Positions 44,469-57,146 are shown, counted from the first letter of the stretch. The stretch: 64,000 nucleotides of DNA from Aphrocallistes beatrix (GCA_963281255.1 OY725494.1:1191934-1255933); one strand, 5' to 3'. Numbers and translations are program-made. The notes: generated by a model from the sequence alone, not told the origin.

Positions 44469-46117
44469 AGAGAATTTCTTCAACTTACGCTTTTCAATAC
44501 CTTTCAAACTTGCCAAGGAATTAAAATTATTTACTTTATTGGCGAGTAAACAATTAGCAGAAGTATAAATAAGAGTTCTAAGAATGGTCCAATTATGGAC
44601 ACTACAGTATATACAACTAGATTTCCAGATCACATGATCGTTGGTATTCTCTAAGAATACCATTGTGAGTTGGACTAGAAGTTTTCTAGAAGCTCCTTGG
44701 ACAAGCAACCTCAAAAATTATTGTTGTTTTCAATAGCAACAAAGATCTTCCATAAGATAACGATGGAATTGAGAACAATCTCAGAGGGATATTTAAGAGA
44801 GCCGCGATCATTTAACTGCAAAAGCTTAAACTGAGGATGTGAGATTTCTTCAAAAAGAAATTCTTTATCAAATGTCAGAAAGGATATTCAGCATTTACAG
44901 ATGCGAAGGGCAATAGTCGAGAAACACAGGACCATTTTTTATGCAGGCTAGATACCATGATTGCAAAGACAGTTTTCGTTGGATTTTCAGGTGTTAAATT
45001 GAGACCAAATATTTTCCCACCTTTATATGATATACCAGATTTTCATGAATCTCGTCCATCTGAACAATGACATTATTTTCTTCTGTGGTAAAAGAAGATA
45101 TGACCTGGCTAAGATACGTAGAGAAATCATTTTGAATGCCAAAAGAAGAATACAACTTTTCCAATGTATGAAGTGTGGCAACGAGATACAATCTAAACGT
45201 TGGAGAAATTATAACAAGTGGGAGAAATGAGATGTGCTTGTATAGCCATGAGATTTGTGTGATCATATTATATCTTCGTTTCTTTTTGTGAACAAATGCA
45301 TTTTCTAATTGACAAATGATAAATTGCAATCTCGACAACTCGGAACAATCAGATTCTGACACATCTTTATCAATTAAAACTTATGGTCGGTTCTTTAGCC
45401 CTAGGTATGTGGAAGGTGTGTTTGTTCTCAGGGGGAGAACTATATTCCAAATTAACTTCGGATAAATAGTTTCGATTTGTCGGATATCACTGATGGTATT
45501 AATAGTCAGGAAAAATTTGGCCATAAAGATATATGTTAGTGGATATTTATCTCAAGATAAACAGCCACTGATATGTTAAGATTGATCATCTTAGGAAGAA
45601 TGAATCTAATAAAATTGTGTGAAGAAAACCAGAATAACCAGTTTTTAGGTAAAGAAATTAAATTTAATTTATGTTTCACATCTTGCAAACTGTTGACAAT
45701 GTACTTCTCTTTATCATCCTTCTCCGATTTCAAGCTGAGACTCAATGCTTGGTTCAATAATTCTTCTTCCCTTGAGTCAAAAGAGAAACGAGTTCGTTTA
45801 GTTCCTGTTGACGAATAATAAGAAGGACAACCTGGAGCCAAGATGAAACTTCTCCAGGCTTCTATTTCGGTCTTGCACGTGGGACTTAATGAAATGATCC
45901 ATCTCCTTTGGGCACCACATGTATGACATAGTCAATATCTGTTTGAAAATGCTACGCACACAGGGTAGATCAACTTTAGTTCAGCTATATCCTCTCGATG
46001 GAGAGCGCGAAACCAAGCGTGTCGTAGATCAGGTGGACCGTCTGGCATCTTGAAAATAGGGATACGATCTTCTGGCGTGTAGTTGCTTTTACATCCAGGA
46101 GCCGAACAGTTAGGCAT
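44469..46117 (-). mobile_element. THAP/P-like transposon, copy 3 (most complete, broken)
   Basis: From ATG 46117 the minus strand reads MPNCSAPGCKSNYTPEDRIP then DLRHAWFRALHREDI and PVCVAFSNRY, where the frame shifts just before the expected C..HF histidine. Then come GCPSYYSSTGTKRTRFS and LNLISLPKNWLFWF (45536-45841), SELSRLQFIICQLENAF and NNVIVQMDEIH with the first catalytic Asp (44994-45362). The C-terminal segment (44466-44714) contains FLENTNDHVIWKSS and LKGIEKRKLKKFS. Four or more frames are used. P-element identity rests on the THAP plus RNase H-Asp architecture shared with copies 1 and 2. Confidence 0.75.
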
Positions 46118-46128
46118 TTGATAATATA

Positions 46129-46936
46129 CACTGCCTGAACAAAAGTATTCGTACACCCCATAATTCCCCATACAAATAGTTAAAATACAGATTTATTTGC
46201 GAGTCAAGGTATTTAATTGGTACTAGATACGCTTAATTTAACTTCAAATTCGAATTACTCACTTTTTAATCTTTCAACTTGTTTACACTCCCACAAGGAT
46301 AAAAATTTTCAAACTGTGCCACCTCATACCACCGATGCCATCATATACAATGGTGATCACTCGCGACATGTGGCATAGGAAAGCAAATGCTGAAAATACT
46401 TAATCTTGAAGAAGAGTAATTAAGTTGAAAACTTATAAAGTGGGTAATTTGAATGTGGAGAATTCAAATTTGAAGTTAAATTAAGTGTATCTAATACCAA
46501 TTAAATACCAGGTATTTAATTGGTATTAGATACACTCAAGGTATTTAATTGGTATTAGATACACTTAATTTAACTTCAAATTTGAATTCTCCACATTCAA
46601 ATTACCCACTTTATAAGTTTTCAACTTAATTACTCTTCTTCAAGATTAAGTATTTTCAGCATTTGCTTTCCTATGCCACATGTCGCGAGTGATCACCATT
46701 GTATATGATGGCATCGGTGGTATGAGGTGGCACAGTTTGAAAATTTTTATCCTTGTGGGAGTGTAAACAAGTTGAAAGATTAAAAAGTGAGTAATTCGAA
46801 TATGGAGAATTCGAATTTGAAGTTAAATTAAGCGTATCTAGTACCAATTAAAAACATTGACTCGCTAAATAAATCTGTATTATAACTATTTGTATGGGGA
46901 ATTATGGGGTGTACGAATACTTTTGTTCAGGAAGTG
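46129..46936. mobile_element. Tc1-type fold-back MITE, 808 bp
   Basis: Left end CACTGCCTGAACAAAAGTAT and right end ATACTTTTGTTCAGGAAGTG, with TA at 46127-46128 and 46937-46938. Almost the whole element is a palindrome of about 330-380-bp arms centred near 46505. The centre contains a partial direct repeat of GGTATTTAATTGGTATTAGA. It landed about 10 bp upstream of the P-like THAP start. Confidence 0.85.
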
Positions 46937-47139
46937 TATATGAGACTATCGGAGCTAATAATTAAATGTTAAAAAACGTAAGTGCGTTTAAATGCAAAAA
47001 ATGCCAAATTAAGAAGTTCAAAAGCAATTTTATTGTATATTATACTTGTGATAGATAAAATATAAAGCTTGTGTTTCATTTTTAATTCTCGTCCACTACT
47101 TCATCCCTAGTTCAAATTTTCAAGGTTGATGTTAGGCCC

Positions 47140-48190
47140 ATTGCCTACTGTATATAAGGCCTCAGAGTAACTTCACCAGGGATGCGGTAGAAGATGGCTG
47201 AACTAATACATGAGCTGCCTTAAATCATTAACAAAGCACAATAGAGCTTAGGAATGTATTACCAGCATATATAAATATGGTTTCAAAGTACCCATATCCG
47301 TTGTTAAAATTTAGATTAGTTACCACATGGTTGCGCAATAGGGTATATTTGTGACCAATTTCGTGATTTTCAGAGGCCGTTTAAAGGCATTTTAAGCGCT
47401 ATTATTATAAAACTTTTCGCATTGAACTGAGATATGAATGGGTTAATACGAAAAATTTGGACTTTTTCCATGGAATGTTGCTATGGAAACGTGTTTTGGT
47501 CAGTTGGGGTCATATCTTAAAAGCCGCGATAGCTAGACATTCAAATGTGATTCCATTTGATAGCGAATATACTACTTCCTATTAAGCGATAATATAATTT
47601 CGACGTCAAAATTCAATGGTTTACGAGATATTCGACAAATTACCAAATGTGACCAATATGATTAATTATCTAATAACTCGTAAACCATTGAACTTCGACA
47701 AATAAATTATATTATCACTTAATAGGAAGTAGTATATTCGCTATCAAATGGAATTACATTTGAATGTGTAGCTGTTGCAGTTTTCAAGATATAACCCCAA
47801 CTGACCAAATCACGTTTCCATAGCAACACTGGAATGTAGCAACATTCTATGAAAAAAGTCCAAACTTTTCGTATTAACCCATTCACATCTCAGTTATACG
47901 CGAAAAGTTTTATATTAATAACGCTTAAAAATGCCTTTAAACGGCCTCTGAAAATCACCAAATTGGTCACAACTATACCCTTTTGCGCAACCATATGGTG
48001 ACTAATCTAAATTTTAACAACGGATATGGGTACTTTGGCACCATATTTATATATGCTGGTAATACATTCCTAAGCTCTATTGTGCTTTGTTAATTATTTA
48101 AGGCAGCTCATGTATTAGTTCAACCATCTTCTACTGCATCCCTAGTCTCAAATTCGCAAGTTACTCTGAGGCCTTATTATAGTAGGCTAT
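47140..48190. mobile_element. Fold-back element F2, uninterrupted, 1,051 bp
   Basis: Outer ends ATTGCCTACTGTATATAAGG and CCTTATTATAGTAGGCTAT. Flanks GTTAGGCCC (47131-47139) and GTTAGGCCT (48191-48199) suggest a 9-bp duplication. The palindrome centre is near 47665. It serves as the empty-site reference for F1. The 25 bp to its right (GTTAGGCCTTATTAGAGTAG...) is itself an older F end, so F2 inserted into another F copy. Confidence 0.85.
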
Positions 48191-48233
48191 GTTAGGCCTT
48201 ATTAGAGTAGGCTATGTATACATATACAAAAAA

Positions 48234-48568
48234 CAGAGTTACACGCGGGCCGAATATAATAGTTTGCGGGCTCCGCGGCCGGAAATCTTGGCAGGACTCT
48301 CCTCGATGATAACCGAGACGATGTTTTTAACTGTCACGAGGCCAATTAAGGAATACTTACGTAAATGGAACTTTGTTAGTTTCCACTTATTTGTGTTTGC
48401 AGAAACACACTCGCATAAATGGATTCCCTAAGTGTAGTCTACTTATTATGTTTATAGTCAGTAATTTACAAAGCGGGTCAAAAATATGTATGCGGACTTC
48501 TTGCGGGCCGAATAATTTAGTTGAGGTCCGCGGGCCGGGTTACAAATTTCGGCCCGCGTGCAACTCTG
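48234..48568. mobile_element. hAT-type MITE, 335 bp
   Basis: Ends CAGAGTTACACGCGGGCCGA and TTCGGCCCGCGTGCAACTCTG (inverted, one change in the first 19). Flanks ACAAAAAA and ACACAAAC match at 6 of 8 positions, an eroded 8-bp duplication. No ORF. Confidence 0.8.
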
Positions 48569-49218
48569 ACACAAACATAATTTGAATAGTAAAGATTTGT
48601 TGATTTTAGCTATTGGCTTTTCTCAGAGAATCGAGCTGTGAATGGATTGATGTGAAAATTAGGATTTTGACTCTTCAGCCTCATGCATAGTATGCCATTA
48701 TTCTAATAATACCAAATAAATTAGAACAAATTTCCAAACTCTAAGATGACTTGGGGTCAAAGGTATAAATAGAAATGACCCCACTGTCATTTTCAATTTC
48801 AATTCACTTTCAATTAACTTTCACTTTCAATTCAGCATTTCTAGGCAAAGTAGGGTTAAGAAAAAAAGTAGAGAATCTGATTCTAACAAAGATACTTATG
48901 GATAATTTTTAGAAAATGGTTTAAGCTAAAAAAATAATAATTTTAATAAATTATTTCTACTTCAATTTTGAATAAAAACCCCCGACTAAACTGGACAAAC
49001 CTAAACAAAAGGGCTCTAGAAGGATCGGTTTTAAACAAGGGCCGCTTTTAACCATTTCGACTTAGTCTACCACCCTTGTGTTTAAGGTCAAAATGAGATA
49101 AGTTTTAGATTAAATATTTGTGTTTGTAGATATAAAAATATAATCTTAGGTTGAAAAGTAGAGCATATTGCGATATTCTCAAAAATGCAAAGATTAAACA
49201 ATTGACAATAAATATTGT
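48569..49218. other. Non-coding stretch; possible plus-strand TATA context
   Basis: No gene. TATAAATAG occurs at about 48774, followed by four TTTCAATT-like repeats (48797-48840). Without an ORF or transcript evidence a promoter cannot be claimed. Confidence 0.3.
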
Positions 49219-49572
49219 TTAGGTTCCTCTGTACACAGTATAAGAAAAAGGACTCAAAAGCAAGGGTATATGGAAATGCTTTGAATGGTCATCAACAGTA
49301 AATACTACTTCAGCATAAGGAAAAAAAGATTTTACACCTAGAGAATCAAAATACGTTGATGTTTGGAAGATCAATTTATAAATTCCAGATTTAAAATCCT
49401 CTAACATTATAAAGTTATTACATCTTCCGTTATCATCTGATATGGAGTTCTTAATATTTTTCCATGATTGTAGTGCAGAATCGTAAAAATCCAAAGAAAT
49501 AGGCAAATCTTTAACTGGGGACCCAGTAGAAGTATCAAGAATATGTGTAGATATATAACTAGAAAAGCTCAT
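49219..49572 (-). CDS. 5-hydroxyisourate hydrolase (transthyretin-like family)
   Basis: The ATG at 49572 gives a complete 117-residue protein ending TAA, the usual family length. HIU hydrolase converts 5-hydroxyisourate, the urate oxidase product, to OHCU in purine breakdown. Visible signatures are the N-terminal STHILDTSTGSPV (His10), DDNGR (Arg50), the FFPYAEVVF strand, and the C-terminal HFHIPLLLSPFSYTVYRGT with His101. The last residue of the canonical YRGS is Thr here, a conservative change in the motif that separates the enzyme from transthyretin; YRG and the His/Arg set favour enzyme over hormone carrier. No intron, signal peptide or obvious peroxisomal tail was seen. It lies alone in TE-rich DNA with no stop or frameshift; an intronless retrocopy cannot be excluded. 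Confidence 0.9.
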   Translation of the reverse strand: MSFSSYISTHILDTSTGSPVKDLPISLDFYDSALQSWKNIKNSISDDNGRCNNFIMLEDFKSGIYKLIFQTSTYFDSLGVKSFFPYAEVVFTVDDHSKHFHIPLLLSPFSYTVYRGT

Positions 49573-49866
49573 TGAAATCTTTTATATGACAGTCTAAGAA
49601 AAATATCTATATAGAAAATATTATGAACACCTGAAATTTCCTGTGAATGTGCTATTTATCCTCGGTGCTAATTTTTATGGCTGCCTATAGCATTTTATCT
49701 TTTGAAATTTGGGTAAAAAGTTGGTCAAGCTACAATATTTCGAATATTCATTTTGTAAAATATCTTCTTTGTAATAGTTCTCAAGATCTCTCTTTATATA
49801 CTATATTTTCTAGAAACCTTTTTCCAAAAAACTTACATAAGTGAATTTTTTGAAATAGTCCCTGAT
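49573..49866. promoter_or_regulatory. Upstream region of the hydrolase gene
   Basis: This short AT-rich stretch between the start codon and the TTAA element is the only room for a proximal promoter. On the minus strand CTATATAG (about 49606-49613) and TATAAAAG (about 49580-49587) are TATA-like. Neither is supported by more than position. Confidence 0.3.
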
Positions 49867-49870
49867 TTAA

Positions 49871-52800
49871 GGTTGACGTTTCCTATAATAGCTAACTTTT
49901 GACTTTTTCAACCGATTCATTTAATTTTTCAGTGCAGATTTGAATCGCAGAGTTATCTGCAAAACTGCATTAATAATTGAAATAATTCAACAGATAAAAT
50001 ATTTTTGACAAAAATTTGGTAATTTTACAAGGAAGAAATCGGACACAATATGCTTACAATCCTTTAGAAACTTTTCAAATTCATTCATAAATCGATAATC
50101 TAACTAATGAACAGACAGATTTTTGAAATTTTGAAAATTGTTAAACATTCATACCAAAACACCAGAGGAATTATATTTTTAGTAATTTTGACACTATTTT
50201 TTTCATAATTCTCTTTTTAATTGTAATATCAAATTCTGTCTGTTCATTATGTTCTACTCTTCGAATTCAATCAAAAACTGTTGAGTTTTCGCTCCTATGT
50301 TGAATTTACAAAAAGTTATCACCTTTATAATTACTGAAAAAAAAGTCCCAGAAAATAGGATTTAGAAAAATTTTATATAAGTCACTCAATTTCCATTAGT
50401 TTTAATTAACTGCTTTGGAATATTAAATAACATGCAAATATCCTTATTCGACAACTTATAGCAATAGTTAATTTCAAAATATGGTATATCAAAAATTTTC
50501 ACCATCAAAAGTGTGAAAAACTGGTCATTGAAAACTGGCCACCCAAAAATGAACACATTCGATAGTATCCGCCGGAAACCCAGATCAATAACTTCTTTGA
50601 ACCATGTCAGATCATCATTTTAAGGATACCGCCCTCAAAAAACATATGTTTTGCATTACAGCATACGATGAAAGTAGAGCTATAAGAGATGTTAAGCGTG
50701 GGGAGGTATCTCCATCAAGAAATACTGGCACATTCCAAACCGTTTTTGATTCTCATTTCTAGATTTTGAGATACAGTGTCTCAAAGTCTGTTTTTGAATT
50801 TTCCGCTAGCACATCTTAATGGTAGAAATTTAGGCACTCAATGAATTGTTTAGGAAATACCAAGGAATCAAACGCTTCCAAAATCGAATCATAGATAGTC
50901 TACCATATTTGCAACTTCATACGACCAGAAGAAAGTACAAATGACAAATATTGTAAATTTTATCGGTGTCCGAAAAAGAAGGGCCAAAAAACGGCAAAAA
51001 TGTCTGTTTTTTTAGGGAAATCATGAATAAAGTCACCGAGTTAGAATATATCCAAAAAATGGTGGTCCAACGTTCATCGCCTAATGATATGAAACAACTC
51101 TTGAAATTTTCAAACTTCTATCTCAAACCAAATTTGAGAAATAATTCTGTAAAGACGGACAATCTTGAAATTTTATAGTCCCAAGATATAGAGATTTTAA
51201 GTTTAAGTGTTAAGAAGAATGTAAAATGAGTTATTAATAATGCACATAAGCATCCACAGACATTTATTCGCATCCATACTGCTGATTTAGGTATATTAAA
51301 GCTTTACCAAAAATAGCAAAAGTACCCTGAAAATCCACAAATTTCCTTGAGGCCCCTAACTCCGAATATTTTGAGATAATTGTAGATAATATTTCATATT
51401 CCTGGCACTGAGAAGTATAATCTATCAGTTTAGAATGAATAAAAAGCTTCCAAAAAGTATATTAGGAAGTTAGAGCGAAAGTCTACGACGTTTAGTTTCG
51501 AAGTTAGGATTTTCGAAAAATGCTACGTCATCATATGACAAAAATCTAAAACTTAACATTCCATGGGGTGTAGTGCAATTATTATCAAAGAATCATATAT
51601 GTACACTCATAAAAAGTATATTAGGAAGTGAGAACTAAGAATTTGGACTTGTATTTACAAAGATAGAGAGATATCTCTTTTTGGACCCTAAATGGGGGGT
51701 TTTGACCGAATCTGCGAGGTCCAAGGCCAGAACTTTCAAAATAATTATCAAAAGTTCTCCAATTTTTCTGTACATATTATTAACGGCAATTGTATTCACT
51801 ATTTAGCATAATAGCTAAATTTGGACACATATTTAATGATTAGATTCGCCATTTTCTAATAGATTCAAAGTTCTCTATAGAATTTGTATTACAATTAAAT
51901 CAATGATAAGTCGAGAATTATTTATTTTTCGACAAAGGAATGGTCGAGGAACCTATATATTTTCGCATATATCCATTTATTTAAGGTTATAATATATCAT
52001 ATATCTACAATAGTTTTTAAGATATGACATCAGCCTCTTTCGGGACCTTAGAGGCATATTATGGCCGAACTTTACCTATAATATGTGATATCTCAGGAAC
52101 AAATGGTCGGATCCGGAAAATTTTTTTTTGAAACGATCAGAATTTTATTTCTGACCCAGTGATCGTTAAATATCTGAGATCAAACTTGCGATTTCCCGAG
52201 GATTATATAAATGAACTCCCTTATAGAGCTATTTTGTTTGGATTTTATTTGCCCATTCTTTTAAATATTTGTGTTTTATAATCTCAAAGGTGCTAAAACA
52301 ATGTTAAGGTTCATATCATTAAAAAAATATCAAATAAGTCAAAAACTAATTGGTAGATGAGTTAAAATCCTCTAATAATTTTTCAATTTTTATTAACGCT
52401 AAACTTTAGGGGGTTATTTCACAAAAAATAAAAAAAAATGCCGTCCAAATAGTGTTATCAGATGGTAGAACGATCAGTAATACAATGAAATTAGCAATAA
52501 AACATTTTGCAGTTTTTTTTACGCCAGGCAAGATTTTTCGAGGGCGGTATCCTTAATGCTAAATTCGTAAATTTCCAGCAACTTGATATATATATTGACA
52601 ATATTTGGATAATTTTTTGGATGTCCGTACATAGCAACGGCTAGCAATTTTTTCACATTCCTGGCCGTTGCTAGGAACCCGCAGCCAAAGAATTTATCTA
52701 AATGTGTCCGATATATATATCAAATTGCTGGAAATTTAGTGCTGAGGACGAATTTAGCATTAAAATGCTGATCTGACATGGTTCAAAGAAGTTATGAATA

Positions 52801-53000
52801 TGAGACATTTCGTTTCAAAAATGTGTCCTTTTTTGGGTGACACCAGGTGGTACAAGTGGCTCTAAGTGGAGAAATATTAGCATTGAAAATCTAAAAATCG
52901 AAATTAATGTTTAGAACCCCTTTAGGGATCTAAAAATGATTAAAAAGGTTTTTTGGCATATTTTTGTTAAAAAACAAAATGCCCATAGGAAAGGCCAACC
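49871..53000. mobile_element. TTAA-target fold-back element A4, split by B3
   Basis: Ends GGTTGACGTTTCCTATAATA and CCCATAGGAAAGGCCAACC, with TTAA at 49867-49870 and 53001-53004. Removing 50624-52553 plus one TTAA restores CAGATCATCATTTTAATGCT as in A2 and A3. Confidence 0.85.
50624..52553. mobile_element. TTAA-target repeat B3, complete, 1,930 bp
   Basis: Ends GGATACCGCCCTCAAAAAAC and TTTTTCGAGGGCGGTATCC, with TTAA at 50620-50623 and 52554-52557. Insertion in A4 proves the boundaries. No convincing ORF; it is non-autonomous. Related fragments are at 7735, 23547, 37080 and 53521. Confidence 0.85.
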
Positions 53001-53004
53001 TTAA

Positions 53005-53520
53005 AATGAAAGGATATCATGGTTTCCCCTTTAGCAAAGTTATTAGACATTATGGGTTTTTAACGAATCGCGGAGCAGACCACAGCATCATATCTATCCA
53101 CACATTATTGGCGGTGAAACTAGGGTTTGTTACAAAACTCAGATATTTCAATTACGTTAATTAATTAAGTTAAGAGTACAGATCCTAATATTTTTCTTTT
53201 TAGCTTATGTTTATCATAATACGCAGTAGATAATTTGTAGTAATTTCCACTCATTTCATCTTATAAAAGAAATATTGGGTAAATTACTTTGTAAAGTCAT
53301 TGGATGCCAACATTTAAATTAGATTGCCTTGGATACTATTGTTCCCTCTGTTATAAAGGCAATACAATTTTTGAGAACTTTCCGTGTACAGGATGAAAAC
53401 AACATCAGGCCATTACTAGCAGTACAATGGAAAGAGCATATATCACGATTAGTAGCAAGTTGATTAACAAATATTCCCAAAGCATGCGCTTCTACAAATC
53501 CAAAAATATTTTCTAAACAA
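53005..53520. other. Unassigned stretch between A4 and B4
   Basis: Short open segments on both strands (plus 52964-53164, minus 53319-53543) carry no recognisable domain. The sequence is less repetitive than its flanks and may be the only unique DNA for several kilobases. Confidence 0.3.
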
Positions 53521-54907
53521 GGATACCGCCCTCGAAAAAACATATGATTTGGCTTATAGGATACGATGAAAGTAAAGCTATAAGAGATGTTAAGCGTGGG
53601 GAGGTATCTCCATCAAGAAATACTGGCATATTCCAAACCGTTTTTTATTCTCATTTCTAGTTTATGAGATACAGTGTCTCAAAGTCTGAATTTTTCGTTT
53701 TCCGCTAGCACATCTTAATGGTAGAAATTTGGGCACTAAAGGAATTGTTTAGGACATACCAAGGAATCAAATGCTTCCAAAATCGAAACATAGATAGTCT
53801 GCCATATTTGCAACTTCATAAGACCAGAAGAAAGTTAAAATGTCAAAAATTGTAAATTTTATCGGTGACCAAAAAAAAGGCAAAAAAAGGCGAAAAATGT
53901 CTGTATTTTTGGGGAGTTAGAATATCTCATAAAAATGGTGGTCCTACGTTCATCGCCTAACGATATGGAACAAATCTTGAAATTTTCAAATTTCTATCGC
54001 AAACCAAATTTGAGAAATAATTCTGTAAAGACGGTCAATTTTGAAATTTTGAAGTCCAGAGATATAGAGATTTTAAGTTTAGGTGTTAAGAAGAATGTAA
54101 AATGAGTTATTAATAATTAACAAAAGCATTCACAGACATTTATTAGCATTTATACTGCTGACTTGGGTATATTCGAACCAAATATTTAATAAAATAACAA
54201 AAGTACACTGAAAATCCACAAATTTCTCTGAGGCCCTAACCCCGAATATTTTGAGATAATTGCAAATAATAATTTATATTCCAGGCACTGCGAAGTATAA
54301 TCTATCAGTTTAGAATGAATGAAAAGCTTCCAAAAAGTTTTTAGGAAGTTACAGCGAGTCTACGACTTTTAGTTTCGAAGTTAGGATTTCAAAAATGCAA
54401 CGTCATCATATGACAAAAATCAAAAACTTAACATTCCATAGGGTGCAATCATAATATAGAATCATATATGTACACTCATAAAAGTATATTTGGAAGTGAG
54501 AACTAAGAATTTGAACTTATATTTACAGAGATAGAGAGATATCTCTTTTTGGACCCTAAATGGGGGGTTTTGACCGAATGTGCGAGGTCCAAAGCCAGAA
54601 CTTTCAAAACAATTATCAAAAGTTCTCCAATTTTTCTGTACACATTATTAACGCAATTGTATTCATTATTTAGCATAATAGCTAAATTTGGACACATATT
54701 TGATGATTAGATTCGCCATTTTATAATAGATTGAAAGTTCTCTATAGAATTTGTATTACAATTAAATCAATGATAAGTCGAGAAATTTTATTTTTTAACA
54801 AAGGAATGTTCGAGGAACCTCTATATTTTCGCATATATCCTTTTATTTAAGGATATAATATATTAAATATCTCCAATAGTTTTTAAGATATGACATCGGC
54901 CTCTTTC
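53521..54907 (+). mobile_element. TTAA-target repeat B4, cut by the assembly gap
   Basis: Starts GGATACCGCCCTCGAAAAAA and follows B3 for about 1.39 kb until the N run. The flank is ACAA, not TTAA, so the left target copy has changed or the insertion was unusual. The right end lies in the gap or is lost. Confidence 0.8.
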
Positions 54908-55107
54908 NNNNNNNNNNNNNNNNNNNNNNNNNNNNNNNNNNNNNNNNNNNNNNNNNNNNNNNNNNNNNNNNNNNNNNNNNNNNNNNNNNNNNNNNNNNNN
55001 NNNNNNNNNNNNNNNNNNNNNNNNNNNNNNNNNNNNNNNNNNNNNNNNNNNNNNNNNNNNNNNNNNNNNNNNNNNNNNNNNNNNNNNNNNNNNNNNNNNN
55101 NNNNNNN
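54908..55107. other. Assembly gap (200 N)
   Basis: Exactly 200 N between repeat B4 and the hAT pseudogene; a scaffold gap of arbitrary length. Confidence 0.98.
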
Positions 55108-56160
55108 TGTCCACTTTTTTCTGCATCATGTGCGATGGTGTACAGATGCATCTAACAGAGAGCAGGTTGTCATATGTCTTAGGTGGATAAACTATGAGTT
55201 CGAGCCACAGGAAGATTTCATTGGGTTATTCAAGGTGGATAATATACTTAGCAGCACTATAGTACAACAGTGATCAAAGACACTGAGTACGCATGGACCT
55301 ATCACTCACAAGATGTCGAGCACAATGTTACGGTGGCGCAAGTGAAAGGGGCTAAAACATGAAATGAGCTAAAACAGGAGTTGCCAAACAATTATTTGAC
55401 AAAGTGCGAAGAGCAACATACATTCACTGCTATGGGCACTGGGCTCAATTTAGCAGCAGGTGACTCCCTCAAAAGTTCGATACTAATGAAAGATGCTCTA
55501 AACACAACATTCGAAGTATCTAAACTTATCAAATACTGAACTAAACGAGATGCTAAATTGGGAAAATTAAAGGAGAACCTTGCAGCGGAGAATCCTGGAT
55601 TTCGTGTGATAATAAGTCAGTGTTAGACAACTACTCTGTCCTCCTGATACTTTGGGGAGAGTAAAAGAGAGAGACTTCTGACCCATCAATACGAGCGAGA
55701 ATCATAGGCGTTGAAGCATAGTTTATGGGCTTTAGTTACTTGTTCATCTGGGTCATCTAATTTTACGACACACAGATAAAGTATGCAAAACTGTCCAAAC
55801 TCCAACTTTGTCTGATTTTGAAGGTCAATAAATTGGCTATATGACTGTAGCAACACTACAAACCCTAAGAATAGAGGTTCAATTTGATATGTATGAAAGA
55901 ACCTAGCTTGATGTAGAGAGCCCTAAACTACTCAGGAAACGGAAAGTTTCATATGGAAGATATAGCAGAGCCAAAAATTATTCGATGATTGTAATAAATA
56001 TTTTAGAAATAACTATCTTGAAGCAGCGGACCTCATAATTTCATCAGTCAAAGAACGGTATGATCAAATTGGATATGCTACCAATAGATATGCTACACAC
56101 CTGCAAGATCTGCTCCTCAAAACCATAAGGAAAGAAGAATGTGAAAATTGTTTATTGGCT
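55108..56160 (+). pseudogene. hAT transposase pseudogene, middle part (ZMYM1-like type)
   Basis: Blocks include IMCDGCTDASNREQVVICLRW-like sequence with the first Asp, FEPQEDFIGLFKVDNI, DTLSTHGPITHKMSS, a CYGH.-type block near 55420, LDNYSVLLILWGE and, near 56050, an SVKERYDQIGYA-like segment. Stops and frame changes are frequent. It continues at 57593 after a nested insertion; the N-terminus is in or beyond the gap. Confidence 0.75.
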
Positions 56161-56169
56161 ATAACCGAT

Positions 56170-56670
56170 TTTATGTAACGAATTGATTGAAGAAACTGGA
56201 AGACACAGAAAGCCGATTTTGGGCATATGGGAGTCTTTTGGCTATGGCTTCACTAAGTTCTGAGCTCAGAGCAAAATGTCGACTCATCATGGAATTATGA
56301 CGTCATTGTCACATTTTAAAAAGTTAAGTAATACAGTTATTCGAGCATAACTCAGCTATTATAGTAGATAGAAGGCTGAAATTTTAATAGAATCTGTATA
56401 CTAATATAGCATAGATATGATGTAACTATCATCAAAAAATGATGACTCATCACTCTGTTATGACGTCATCATTACTCATCTAAATCTTAAAAATTGACAA
56501 ATTTGATGATTTTTCGAGTGATTTCGATCTTAAAACTAAGATGGACATATTTGAAGATGCCATCTCCCTTATAATTAATTAATGTGACATCAGGCTACCG
56601 AAGGGAGCCTCTGGCGGACACAAAGTATCCGCCAGCCGCGCAGTGCAAGCAAGCGAAGCGCGCTTGTATA
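56170..56670 (+). mobile_element. Repeat C, copy C4
   Basis: From ATGTAACGAATTGATTGAAG to AAGCAAGCGAAGCGCGCTTG with TGACGTCAT motifs. It is missing only the extreme 5' AT-rich leader. It lies within the hAT pseudogene. Confidence 0.7.
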
Positions 56671-56691
56671 TAGTATATATATATATATATA

Positions 56692-57146
56692 CACTACCCT
56701 ACCAAAAGTATTCGTACACCTCAATATTTTCCATTAAAATTACTAAATGCTATTACTGAACTGTCATGCAGTTAAAATAGACGAGATACAGTATATTTGA
56801 TTTCAGATTTGTATTCTACGCATTTGAATTACCTATTTTAGAGTTTTCAAATCAATTAAGTTTTAACTATGCCGAAATTTATCATCCTGTGCTACCCTGT
56901 GTCACATATCACCATCTGCTACAGTGGTTGAGACTCTAGAAAAGTGGTACATGGTGGCACAGGTCGGGAATTTTAACCTTGGCAATTAGCAATTGATTTG
57001 AAACTTCGAAAATAGGTAATTCAAATGCGTACAATACGAATCTGAAATCAAATATACTATATCTCTTATATTTTAACTGCATGATCATTCTTTAATATAG
57101 CCATTTTAGTACTGTATTAATGGGAATTATTGAGGTGTACGAATAC
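56692..57146. mobile_element. Tc1-type fold-back MITE, right end truncated
   Basis: Left end CACTACCCTACCAAAAGTAT after TA. The mirrored right arm ...GGTGTACGAATAC stops at 57146, about 20 bp short of the expected terminus, and runs directly into repeat C5. Related to 46129-46936 and 43011-43477. Confidence 0.7.

Noticed and set aside
50966-51178. Open segment in repeat B3
   Set aside because: The homologous frame in B4 is interrupted; no domain recognised.
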